Below are positions 10,660 to 19,085 of a stretch of 64,000 nt of DNA, in pieces. The position numbers were made by a program, and so were the translations under genes. Position 1 is the stretch's first letter; every line of letters starts with the position of its first letter. The notes beneath the pieces are model-generated. The model made no database searches and was not told the DNA's origin. It saw nothing but the letters and a program-made list of their open reading frames with translations. Origin of the DNA: Rhodococcus rhodochrous (lineage in GTDB: Bacteria > Actinomycetota > Actinomycetes > Mycobacteriales > Mycobacteriaceae); assembly GCF_014854695.1 (NCBI RefSeq), contig NZ_CP027557.1:3720001-3784000 (forward strand), in the 5' to 3' direction.

Positions 10660-10679
10660 GCACGTCGCCGACGACGTGC
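10660..10679 (+). other. Second hairpin upstream of accE
   Basis: Arms GCACGTCG (10660-10667) and CGACGTGC (10672-10679) pair perfectly around a CCGA tetraloop. It sits between the first hairpin and the small leader ORF that overlaps accE. Function unknown; together the two hairpins occupy most of the accD5-accE gap. Confidence 0.5.
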
Positions 10680-10703
10680 GATGAACCCGAGAGAGGGATC
10701 GAC

Positions 10704-10766
10704 ATGACAGCGACCCGGTGGGCATCCGATGCCCGTGTGGACGCGTACCCGGGGGGTGCCCTGTGA
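10704..10766 (+). CDS. Possible 20-codon leader ORF overlapping the accE start
   Basis: ATG at 10704, preceded by a good ribosome-binding sequence (GAGAGAGGGATCGAC), encodes 20 residues (MTATRWASDARVDAYPGGAL) and stops at TGA 10764-10766. That stop overlaps the accE GTG start (GTGA). The arrangement would let ribosomes terminating on the leader re-initiate at accE. The leader's first codons repeat the accE start almost exactly (TGACAGCGAC in both), so it may be a partial duplication of the start. No protein function is implied. Confidence 0.45.
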   Translation: MTATRWASDARVDAYPGGAL

Positions 10767-11089
10767 CAGCGACGGCAGAGGACAAGATCATCACCGAGTT
10801 CGAGGTCGAAGAGCAGTCGCCCGCGGTCGAGGCCACGGCCGCCGACGACGCGACCGAAGCCGCCCAGGAGAGCACCGCGGTCGCCGAGACCGCGGCCGCC
10901 ATCCGCATCGTCAAGGGCAACCCCGCCGACGAGGAGATCGCGGCTCTCGTCGCCGTGCTCGCCGCTGCCGCTGCGTCGGCAGGCGACGAGGTGGTCGACA
11001 CCCGGCCGCCCGAGACCTGGGGCGATCCGACGCGGATGCACCGGCAGTGGGCGCCGTTCTCGCCGTATTCGTACCCGAACCGCGGCTGA
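10763..11089 (+). CDS. accE: Acyl-CoA carboxylase epsilon subunit AccE
   Basis: Small (108-residue) epsilon subunit that binds the AccA3-AccD5 carboxylase and stabilises or stimulates it. An acidic, low-complexity N-terminal half (rich in Ala/Glu) is followed by the hallmark IRIVKGNPADEEIAALVAVL helix near residues 52-71 and the C-terminal PPETWGDPTRMHRQW-type tail ending SPYSYPNR. The GTG at 10763 follows GGGGGG and overlaps the stop of the leader ORF; the longer in-frame ATG at 10718 adds unrelated residues. It follows accD5 and precedes maf by 1 bp, as in M. tuberculosis Rv3281. Confidence 0.9.
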   Translation: MTATAEDKIITEFEVEEQSPAVEATAADDATEAAQESTAVAETAAAIRIVKGNPADEEIAALVAVLAAAAASAGDEVVDTRPPETWGDPTRMHRQWAPFSPYSYPNRG

Positions 11090-11090
11090 C

Positions 11091-11753
11091 ATGCCCCGGC
11101 TCGTTCTGGCCTCGGCTTCACCCGCCCGCCTCGCGGTTCTCCACGCGGCGGGCGTGAAGCCGTTGGTGCAGGTGTCGGAGGTCGACGAGGACGCACTCAT
11201 CGCGTCCCTCGGCCCCGGCACGCCACCGGCGCAGGTCGTCACCGAGCTGGCCCGCGCCAAGGCCACCGACATCCTGCCCGTCCTACGCGAGCAGAAGCTG
11301 CGCGACGCCGTCGTCATCGGCTGCGACTCGATGCTGCTGATCGACGGCGCTCTGCAGGGCAAGCCCGGCACCGTCGAGGCGGCCCGCGAGCGCTGGCGGA
11401 CGATGGCCGGCCGCAGCGGCGAGCTGCTCACGGGTCACGCCGTGCTCCGTATCCGCGACGACGAGGTCGTCGCGGAGGCCGCCGACCACAGCGGCACCGT
11501 GGTGCACTTCGGCACCCCCACGGACGAGGAACTCGAGGCCTATCTCGACAGCGGCGAGCCGCTCGAGGTGGCCGGGGCCTTCACGCTCGACGGTCACGGA
11601 GGCTGGTTCGTCGAGCGCATCGAGGGCGATCCGTCGTCGGTGATCGGCATCGGGCTCCCGCTGGTGCGGCGCCTCCTCGCCGAGGTCGGCATCTCCGTCG
11701 CACGCTTGTGGGCCGAGAACGCCGCGATCCCCGTCGAGGCGCTCGAGAACTGA
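11091..11753 (+). CDS. maf: Maf-like nucleotide pyrophosphatase
   Basis: Maf/YhdE family nucleoside triphosphate pyrophosphatase of 220 residues that hydrolyses non-canonical or methylated nucleotides to monophosphates and may affect septation. LASASPARLAVL at residues 5-16 is the substrate loop; GCDSMLLIDG carries the catalytic Asp, and FTLDGHGGWFVERIEGDPSSVIGIGLPL is the conserved C-terminal block. Starts 1 bp after accE and is clearly co-transcribed with it. A slightly extended C-terminal region is normal for actinobacterial members. Confidence 0.94.
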   Translation: MPRLVLASASPARLAVLHAAGVKPLVQVSEVDEDALIASLGPGTPPAQVVTELARAKATDILPVLREQKLRDAVVIGCDSMLLIDGALQGKPGTVEAARERWRTMAGRSGELLTGHAVLRIRDDEVVAEAADHSGTVVHFGTPTDEELEAYLDSGEPLEVAGAFTLDGHGGWFVERIEGDPSSVIGIGLPLVRRLLAEVGISVARLWAENAAIPVEALEN

Positions 11754-11766
11754 GCCGTACCCGGCA

Positions 11767-12183
11767 CTATCGAGCCGTGCCGCCGTACAGGGTCTTCTGC
11801 AACGAGCCCACCATCGCCTCGGCCTTGGTCTTCGCACGCTCGGCATCCACGCCGTGGAACATCTCGTCCACGGTCCCGCACCACAACTGCAACCACCGCT
11901 CGAACCGGGCGGGGGTCAGTCCGTGGTGTCCGTGCAGCGCCCGGTGCACCGGAACGAACGCTCCGCGATAGCGGGTCGTGCGGAAGAGGATCTGCTCCCA
12001 GAAGTCGCCGACGACCACCAGATGGTCGTCGAGTCCGACCACCGCGAGGACGTCGAAGACAGGCGCGAGCACGGGATCGTCGAGGGCCCGTTCGTAGAAC
12101 CGCCGGACCAGCAGGTCGATGTGCTCCCGCGATGCGAGCTCGACCGGGGCCGGTCGGTCGCCGTGGGTGTCACTGCGGGTCAC
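11767..12183 (-). CDS. Group III truncated haemoglobin
   Basis: Single-domain haem protein of 138 residues, related to the Campylobacter Ctb/TrHb3 group. [19 protein letters not shown] forms the A-B helix region, [15 protein letters not shown] includes the distal-side Trp, and [24 protein letters not shown] carries the proximal His and F/G helix pattern. Such globins bind oxygen or NO and usually protect against nitrosative stress. The start is GTG 12183; it converges on maf and diverges from sseA. The gene is not part of the M. tuberculosis order and looks like a local insertion. Confidence 0.85.
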   Translation of the reverse strand: MTRSDTHGDRPAPVELASREHIDLLVRRFYERALDDPVLAPVFDVLAVVGLDDHLVVVGDFWEQILFRTTRYRGAFVPVHRALHGHHGLTPARFERWLQLWCGTVDEMFHGVDAERAKTKAEAMVGSLQKTLYGGTAR

Positions 12184-12202
12184 GTCCCGTCACGGTACCG
12201 CC

Positions 12203-12208
12203 TAGAAT
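12203..12208 (+). promoter_or_regulatory. Candidate -10 box of sseA
   Basis: TAGAAT at 12203-12208 matches actinobacterial -10 elements and lies 37 bp before the sseA GTG. No strong -35 hexamer is seen. The globin promoter must lie in the same 62-bp divergent gap. Confidence 0.4.
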
Positions 12209-12245
12209 CGACGGCGCACCTGCCACCACAGCCTCAGGAGCCCAT

Positions 12246-13139
12246 GTGCCCGTCGCACCCGATAGCAACCCTTCGTTCGCGGTATACGCCGATCCCAACC
12301 GTCTCGTGTCGACGGAGTGGTTGTCCGCTCATCTCGGCCATCCCGAAGTGAAGGTCGTAGAGTCCGACGAGGACGTCCTGCTCTACGACGTGGGGCACAT
12401 CCCCGGTGCGGTGAAGATCGACTGGCATCTCGATCTCAACGACCCCGTCACCCGCGACTACATCGACGGCGAACAGTTCGCCGCGCTCATGGATCGCAAG
12501 GGCATCCGCCGCACCGACACCGTGATCATCTACGGCGACAAGTCCAACTGGTGGGCCGCCTACGCGCTGTGGGTCTTCACCCTCTTCGGCCACGAGGACG
12601 TCCGCCTGCTCGACGGTGGCCGCGACGCGTGGATCTCCGAGAACCGCGACACCACCCTCGACATCCCCGTCGCCACGACGAGCGGTTACCCGGTCGTCGA
12701 GCGCAACGACGCGCTGATCCGCGCGTTCAAGGACGACGTCCTCGCGCACCTGGGCAAGGGCCCGCTGGTCGACGTGCGGTCGCCGCAGGAATACACCGGC
12801 GAGCGCACCCACATGCCCGACTACCCGGAGGAAGGCGCCTTGCGCGGTGGCCACATCCCCACCGCGGTGTCGATCCCGTGGGCGAAGGCAGCGGCGCCGG
12901 ACGGCCGGTTCCGTGCGCGGCCCGAGCTCGAGGAGATCTACGGCGACATCGACCAGGACGCCGACGTGATCGCCTACTGCCGGATCGGCGAGCGCTCGAG
13001 TCACACCTGGTTCGTCCTCACCTACCTGCTCGGATACTCGAACGTGCGCAACTACGACGGTTCGTGGACCGAGTGGGGCAACGCCGTCCGCGTGCCCATC
13101 GTCAAGGGCGACGAGCCCGGAGAAGTGCCGGCCGCATGA
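12246..13139 (+). CDS. sseA: Thiosulfate sulfurtransferase SseA (rhodanese)
   Basis: Two-domain rhodanese of 297 residues that transfers sulfane sulfur from thiosulfate-type donors. The N-terminal inactive rhodanese domain spans about 18-140 and the catalytic one about 155-285, with Cys245 in CRIGERS. The first domain has the usual HIPGA motif (51-55) and the second [12 protein letters not shown]. The GTG at 12246 has AGGAG 5 bp upstream; the longer reading frame upstream overlaps the divergent globin gene. The stop overlaps the sufE start (ATGA), so the two are co-translated and probably hand sulfur to one another. Corresponds to Rv3283. Confidence 0.94.
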   Translation: MPVAPDSNPSFAVYADPNRLVSTEWLSAHLGHPEVKVVESDEDVLLYDVGHIPGAVKIDWHLDLNDPVTRDYIDGEQFAALMDRKGIRRTDTVIIYGDKSNWWAAYALWVFTLFGHEDVRLLDGGRDAWISENRDTTLDIPVATTSGYPVVERNDALIRAFKDDVLAHLGKGPLVDVRSPQEYTGERTHMPDYPEEGALRGGHIPTAVSIPWAKAAAPDGRFRARPELEEIYGDIDQDADVIAYCRIGERSSHTWFVLTYLLGYSNVRNYDGSWTEWGNAVRVPIVKGDEPGEVPAA

Positions 13140-13549
13140 GCATTCCCGCCCCGCTCGCCGAGATCGTCGACGACTTCGCCGCCGTCGAGGGTCAGGACAA
13201 GCTGCAGTTGCTGCTGGAGTTCAGCCGCGAGCTCCCGCCCCTTCCCGCGGAGCTGGAGGAGGCGGCGATGGAACCGGTGCCCGAGTGCCAGTCGCCACTG
13301 TTCCTGTCCGTCGACGCCTCCGACCGGTCGCGGGTGAAGCTCCACTTCAGCGCACCCGCCGAAGCGCCGACCACCCGCGGATTCGCATCGATCCTGCAGC
13401 AGGGACTCGACGGTCTCAGCGCACAGGAGATCCTCGACGTGCCCGACGACTTCTATGCCTCGCTCGGTCTCGCCGAGGCGGTCAGCCCGCTGCGGCTGCG
13501 AGGGATGAGCGCGATGCTCACGCGCATCAAGCGGCATCTCCGAGCCTGA
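13136..13549 (+). CDS. SufE-like sulfur acceptor protein
   Basis: 137-residue member of the SufE/CsdE family, which accept persulfide sulfur from cysteine desulfurases or, here by context, from the rhodanese SseA. Cys51 in PECQSPLFL is the expected acceptor. The rest follows the family pattern, including [30 protein letters not shown] and a C-terminal [19 protein letters not shown] 13136 overlaps the sseA stop. Orthologue position matches Rv3284. No suf operon is nearby, so the final acceptor is unknown. Confidence 0.92.
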   Translation: MSIPAPLAEIVDDFAAVEGQDKLQLLLEFSRELPPLPAELEEAAMEPVPECQSPLFLSVDASDRSRVKLHFSAPAEAPTTRGFASILQQGLDGLSAQEILDVPDDFYASLGLAEAVSPLRLRGMSAMLTRIKRHLRA

Positions 13550-13556
13550 CGCGGTC

Positions 13557-15017
13557 ATGGAGTTCACCGAGCTCGCCGACTACCGGATCCCCCCGGGCGT
13601 TCTCACCGAATGGCTGCCGTGTGCGGCCGAGGACGACTGGCGCGAGGACCCTCGCCCCGCCTCGTACATCCACGAGGCGCATCTGCGGCGTACCTCGGGG
13701 GTCCGGTACGGCGGGGGCCGCGACTCCTGGCTCGGCACGGCCTTCGAGGTCCCCGGGCCGCTCGACACCGAGCGGTTCCGGCGGGCCCTGCAGCGCTGGA
13801 TCGACCGGCACGAACCGCTGCGCAGCCACGCGCACCTCGACGAGGAGCAGAGCGGCGGCAGTCTGGTGCGGCGCACCGCTCCCCCGGGCCGGGTGTCGGT
13901 GCGGCCCATCCGGCACGATCCCGCCGATCCCGACACCATCCACGAGCACCTGCTCGGCCTGTTCGACGACTACACGACCCCGCACCTGTGGCCGTCCTAC
14001 GTCTTCGCGACGCTCGAGCGGACACCGGACGGGAATCCCGACGATGCAGAAGGCGTGAAGGACACCGACGAGCGGTTCACGGTCTTCTTCGGCGCCGACC
14101 ACTCCATCATCGACGGCTACTCGGTGGTGCTCGTAGCGCACGAGATCTCGGCGCTCTACGAGGAGGAGCGCACCGGTCGCGCCGCCGACCTGTTCCCGGT
14201 GGGCAGCTACATCGACTTCGGCGCCGCCGAACGCGACGAGTCCGCACATCTCGACGACGACGACGAGGCCGTGCAGATCTGGCGGCGGACCCTCACCGAA
14301 TGCGGCGGCGAACCGCCCGCCTTCCCCCTCCCGATCGGGGCGCGACCCGCGCACGCCACACCCCAGCAACGACTGTCGGAGCGCTGGTTCGACGACGACG
14401 AGGCGAGCGCCTTCTCCGCATGCTGCCGACGCGCCGGGACGGGATTCTTCGCCGGCGTGCTGGCGTGCTTCGGTCGGGCGACGGCCGAACTCACCGGCGC
14501 GGATCGCTTCCGGACCGTCGCGCCCGCGCACACCCGCGCCGGCCCGATCTGGGCGGGTTCGCTCGGATGGTTCGTCGGCCTGCGTCCGATCGACCTGAAG
14601 CTCACGGACACAGCCGATTTCGAGACCCTGGCGATGCGGGCCGGCGACGAACTGCACCGCACCCGCGCGAGCGCACGAGTGCCGTTCGTGCGGGTGGGCG
14701 AACTCCTCGGCGTGCCCATCCGTCCACGTTTCGTCGTCTCGTACATGGACGTGCGGTTCGTGCCGATGGCCGCCCAGTGGCCCGAATGGAACGCTCAGGC
14801 GCTGCGCAGCCGCAGCTTCACCCACGACGTCTACGTCTGGATCAACCGCACGCCCGAGGGTGTGAACATGTCGGCGCGATTTCCCGACAATACGGTCGCG
14901 GGCGAGAACGTCCCGAGCCTTCTGACGCGTACCCGCGAACTGATGCACGAGGTCGCGGTGGGTGGACCGTGGATCGCACGGCCGGAAACGGCGGCAGTCC
15001 CACCTACCGGTGAGTAG
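13557..15017 (+). CDS. Condensation-fold acyltransferase (PapA-like)
   Basis: 486-residue protein with the two-lobed condensation/PapA/WES fold. FEVPGPLDTERFRRALQRWIDRHEPLRS (about residues 63-90) is the typical start of the first lobe. The active-site motif reads D181-H182-SII-D186-G187, so the first His of HHxxxDG is Asp while the catalytic second His is kept. The latch-like segment WFVGLRPIDL and VVSYMDVRFVP belong to the second lobe. No carrier-protein or adenylation domain is attached, so a free-standing acyltransferase (lipid or polyketide ester formation) is more likely than peptide synthesis. It is inserted between sufE and accA3, starting 7 bp after sufE. Confidence 0.72.
   Translation: MEFTELADYRIPPGVLTEWLPCAAEDDWREDPRPASYIHEAHLRRTSGVRYGGGRDSWLGTAFEVPGPLDTERFRRALQRWIDRHEPLRSHAHLDEEQSGGSLVRRTAPPGRVSVRPIRHDPADPDTIHEHLLGLFDDYTTPHLWPSYVFATLERTPDGNPDDAEGVKDTDERFTVFFGADHSIIDGYSVVLVAHEISALYEEERTGRAADLFPVGSYIDFGAAERDESAHLDDDDEAVQIWRRTLTECGGEPPAFPLPIGARPAHATPQQRLSERWFDDDEASAFSACCRRAGTGFFAGVLACFGRATAELTGADRFRTVAPAHTRAGPIWAGSLGWFVGLRPIDLKLTDTADFETLAMRAGDELHRTRASARVPFVRVGELLGVPIRPRFVVSYMDVRFVPMAAQWPEWNAQALRSRSFTHDVYVWINRTPEGVNMSARFPDNTVAGENVPSLLTRTRELMHEVAVGGPWIARPETAAVPPTGE
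15004..15017. promoter_or_regulatory. Palindromic motif CTACCGGTGAGTAG upstream of accA3
   Basis: CTAC and GTAG arms flank CGGTGA. The sequence TACCGGTGAGTAGCAT is nearly identical to TACCCGTGAGTAACAT in the echA/deoD divergent region (45745-45760), suggesting one regulator. It overlaps the stop codon of the preceding gene and lies 70 bp upstream of TAGACT (15087-15092), a candidate accA3 -10 box. Confidence 0.4.
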
Positions 15018-15137
15018 CATTGTGTGCTCGAACGGCCGCCGTAATGTGTATGGGCATCCGGTTACATCGTCGATCCGAATGGCGCTTAGACTGCCCGTCG
15101 ACGGAAATAACCTAACGATCGATCAACAGGAGGCTCC

Positions 15138-16928
<1,791 letters not shown>

Positions 16929-16966
16929 GACGCCGCTCGAGCAACGCTCGGGCAATACGGCCGACG

Positions 16967-16996
16967 GTCCCCCGCATCTCTCACGATGCGGGGGAC
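16967..16996 (+). terminator. Terminator of accA3
   Basis: Perfect 12-bp arms GTCCCCCGCATC (16967-16978) and GATGCGGGGGAC (16985-16996) around a 6-nt loop, with a further outer pair ATACGGC (16955-16961)/GCCGTAT (17000-17006). It lies 38 bp after the accA3 stop. There is no U-tract, as is common for actinobacterial terminators. Confidence 0.85.
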
Positions 16997-17088
16997 CTCG
17001 CCGTATCGGGTCCCTGGCGACCGGTTCACGCCGAATCTGTGTCCTCGCGGTCCCGCTCGTCCGCGCGAAAAACCACTAGCCTGGAGTC

Positions 17089-17466
17089 ATGGCCGACCGC
17101 CCCGACATCCGCATCGGCACCGCCGAGCGTGAAGAAGCCGTAGCACTGCTCGGCGAACACTTCGCCGCGGGCCGTCTCAGCCTGGCGGAGTTCGACGAGC
17201 GGGTCGCACTCGCCACGCAGGCCACGGTGCGCGGCGACCTGATCCCCCTCTTCGCCGACCTGCCCTCGGCGCCGGCCGCGATGGCCTCGACAGGGCCGCG
17301 GGATCTGGCGGAGCAGCTGCTCACGCTGGTTCCGTTCATCCTGGTCGCGCTGCTCGTGATCGTCGTCTTCCGGCATCCGATCGCGCTGCTCATCGCCTTC
17401 GGTGTGCTGTTCGTCGCGGGTCGCCGGGCCTACCGACTTCTGGGCGAGGGCCGCGGGCCGTCCTGA
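17089..17466 (+). CDS. DUF1707 membrane protein (first of two)
   Basis: 125-residue protein with an N-terminal DUF1707 (SHOCT-like) domain: DIRIGTAEREEAVALLGEHFAAGRLSLAEFDERV, ending in RGDLIPLFADLP. Two membrane segments follow (about residues 72-92 and 95-110). DUF1707 proteins are abundant in actinobacteria and often precede envelope-related domains; no biochemical role is known. A paralogue lies directly downstream with the same domain order, suggesting tandem duplication. Confidence 0.85.
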   Translation: MADRPDIRIGTAEREEAVALLGEHFAAGRLSLAEFDERVALATQATVRGDLIPLFADLPSAPAAMASTGPRDLAEQLLTLVPFILVALLVIVVFRHPIALLIAFGVLFVAGRRAYRLLGEGRGPS

Positions 17467-17585
17467 CCTCGCGGTGCTCGGCCGCGTCCTCCTGCCGTTG
17501 CGGAGATCCTGTAGTCGAGATCACAGCCCTTCGAGAGGCGCCCGTGCCTGTCGCCGGTCCGACGGCACAGGTTAGTGTGGCCGGC

Positions 17586-18026
17586 ATGCCCGAACACCCC
17601 GACATCCGGATCGGCAACGCAGAACGCAGTGAGGCGCTCGACCTGCTCGGCGAACACTTCGCGCTCGGCCGGCTGACGCTGTCGGAGTTCGACGAACGCA
17701 GCGCGAAGGCATCGGCCGCGACGACGCGGGGCGATCTCCAGGTGCTGTTCACCGACCTGCCCGCCCACGTCACCGAGCTGCCCACCACGACCCGCGACGA
17801 CCTCCCGGTGATCGCCCCGCGGAAGGATCCCGAGCGCTGGCGCGAGGTCGTGATGGGGCTGACGCCGCTCGTCGCGCTCGTGTTGTTCTTCACGTTCGAC
17901 ACGTGGTTGTTCTTCCTGTTGATCCCCGCCGTGGGCATCGTCCTGTTCGCCGGTCGCGACCGGGACGGGCACAGCACCGACGACAGGGGAGCCGACAGTC
18001 GCCGGGACGAGAAGAAGAACGCCTGA
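17586..18026 (+). CDS. DUF1707 membrane protein (second of two)
   Basis: 146-residue paralogue of the preceding gene. The DUF1707 domain reads DIRIGNAERSEALDLLGEHFALGRLTLSEFDERSAKA, with two hydrophobic segments near residues 91-106 and 108-124, and a charged tail (DRDGHSTDDRGADSRRDEKK). ATG 17586 gives the same N-terminus as the paralogue; an upstream in-frame GTG (17544) is less likely. TAGTGT at 17573-17578 could be a -10 box. Followed after 3 bp by the VanZ-like gene. Confidence 0.85.
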   Translation: MPEHPDIRIGNAERSEALDLLGEHFALGRLTLSEFDERSAKASAATTRGDLQVLFTDLPAHVTELPTTTRDDLPVIAPRKDPERWREVVMGLTPLVALVLFFTFDTWLFFLLIPAVGIVLFAGRDRDGHSTDDRGADSRRDEKKNA

Positions 18027-18029
18027 ACC

Positions 18030-18392
18030 GTGCCGTCCACGCTTCTCCGGCACCGCGCTCTGCCGCTGATCGTCGCGGTCGTCGTCATCACCGCGATGCT
18101 GCTCTCCCCCGGCGGCACGGTGCCGAGCGGCCCACCGCACGCCGACAAGGTCACACACGCACTGATGTTCCTGGCCCTCGCGCTCTGCTCCCGTTACGCA
18201 CGGATCTCCCCCGTCGTCACCGTGGTGTGGCTGGGCCTCTACGGCGTGCTGACGGAGATCCTCCAGGCCACCGTCGCGGTCCGGCGTTCCGGATCGTTCT
18301 GGGACTGGTGCGCCGATCTCGTCGGCGTCGCGATCGGCCTCGCCGTCGCGGCCGTCGTCGGCTCACGTTCTCGCACGCGGTCGAAACCGTAA
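18030..18392 (+). CDS. VanZ-like membrane protein
   Basis: 120-residue membrane protein with the VanZ-like layout: a first hydrophobic segment (residues 12-28), DKVTHALMFLALAL, then WLGLYGVLTEILQATVAVRRSGSFWDWCADLVGVAIGLAVA. The conserved DK.H, TE.LQ and D...D..G positions are those of the family. VanZ itself gives low-level teicoplanin resistance; most actinobacterial members are uncharacterised envelope proteins. The GTG at 18030 is 3 bp after the DUF1707 gene, so the two form one operon. Confidence 0.75.
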   Translation: MPSTLLRHRALPLIVAVVVITAMLLSPGGTVPSGPPHADKVTHALMFLALALCSRYARISPVVTVVWLGLYGVLTEILQATVAVRRSGSFWDWCADLVGVAIGLAVAAVVGSRSRTRSKP

Positions 18393-18406
18393 GCATCAAC
18401 CCGTGA

Positions 18407-18435
18407 TTCGTCACAAAACCTGACGCTGGTAGCCT
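18407..18435 (+). promoter_or_regulatory. Candidate promoter of the 18490-21146 cassette
   Basis: TTCGTC (18407-18412) and TAGCCT (18430-18435) are separated by 17 bp. Downstream, arms GTCCGA (18450-18455) and TCGGAC (18463-18468) can form a leader hairpin before the ribosome-binding GGGGGAA and ATG at 18490. Confidence 0.45.
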
Positions 18436-18489
18436 CCTCCGCGCCGACAGTCCGACGGGGGATCGGACGGGCTGTTCACGGGGGAACGA

Positions 18490-18807
18490 ATGTCGCAGGA
18501 ACAGGTCGCGGACGCACTACCGACGGTGCTCCCGCCGTATCTCTATCTACCGTGCGCGGAAGCGGTCCCGGATCCGGCCGATGCCACCGTCGACTATCGA
18601 TATCTCAGCGACGGCCGCATCGCCCTGCTCGCCTACACGGCACTCGACCGTCTCCACTCCTGTTGCGGCGCCGGCCAACCGTGGCTGGCGTTGCCCACGC
18701 ACGTGCTCCCGCGACTGCGTGAGGCACAGCCGTGGGATTCGCTGCTGCTCGACGTCCCGATACCCGAAGCGGAACGTCGACACCCGGCCTCCGGAGACGG
18801 GAGATGA
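18490..18807 (+). CDS. SAV_915/SseB-like small protein, first gene of WXG cassette
   Basis: 105-residue soluble protein. A core reading YRYLSDGRIALLAYTALDRLHSCCGAGQPWLALP (about residues 37-70) resembles small actinobacterial SseB-like proteins of the SAV_915 group; this is pattern recognition, not a search result. These proteins frequently precede type VII secretion-associated genes. Strong ribosome-binding sequence GGGGGAA and ATG 18490. The stop overlaps the next start (ATGA), tying it into the cassette. Function unknown; a chaperone or accessory role is possible. Confidence 0.6.
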   Translation: MSQEQVADALPTVLPPYLYLPCAEAVPDPADATVDYRYLSDGRIALLAYTALDRLHSCCGAGQPWLALPTHVLPRLREAQPWDSLLLDVPIPEAERRHPASGDGR

Positions 18808-19085
18808 GCCTGTACGTCGATCCCGCCGAACTCGATCGGGCCGCAGGCATCTACACGGGTGCGGCCACGGACACCGCGGCTCTCGTCGACACCTGCCCCA
18901 CGAGCGTGGACGCGGGTCTCGCGACCGGCCCGCTCACCGGCATGATTGCCCAGATCGTCACCGACCTCGCCGGCATGGTCGAGGTGCTCGGCGGAACGGG
19001 TGGCCTGCTGACGACCACGGCGCAGACGTACCGGGACGCCGAGGACGAGGCCGCCGCCGCGCTCGTCCGGACCTGGTCGGAGTGA
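18804..19085 (+). CDS. EspC/DUF2580-like type VII secretion-associated protein
   Basis: 93-residue, mostly helical, Ala/Thr-rich protein starting SLYVDPAELDRAAGIYTGAATDTAALV, which resembles the EspC (DUF2580) group of small ESX-1 substrates and partners. ATG 18804 and the stop at 19085 both overlap the neighbouring genes by 4 bp, so it is translated in step with the large WXG protein that follows and may pair with it for export. No W-x-G is seen inside it. Confidence 0.65.
   Translation: MSLYVDPAELDRAAGIYTGAATDTAALVDTCPTSVDAGLATGPLTGMIAQIVTDLAGMVEVLGGTGGLLTTTAQTYRDAEDEAAAALVRTWSE

Noticed and set aside
12132-12245. Longer sseA start at 12132
   Set aside because: It would overlap the divergent globin gene and its promoter; GTG 12246 has AGGAG at the right distance.
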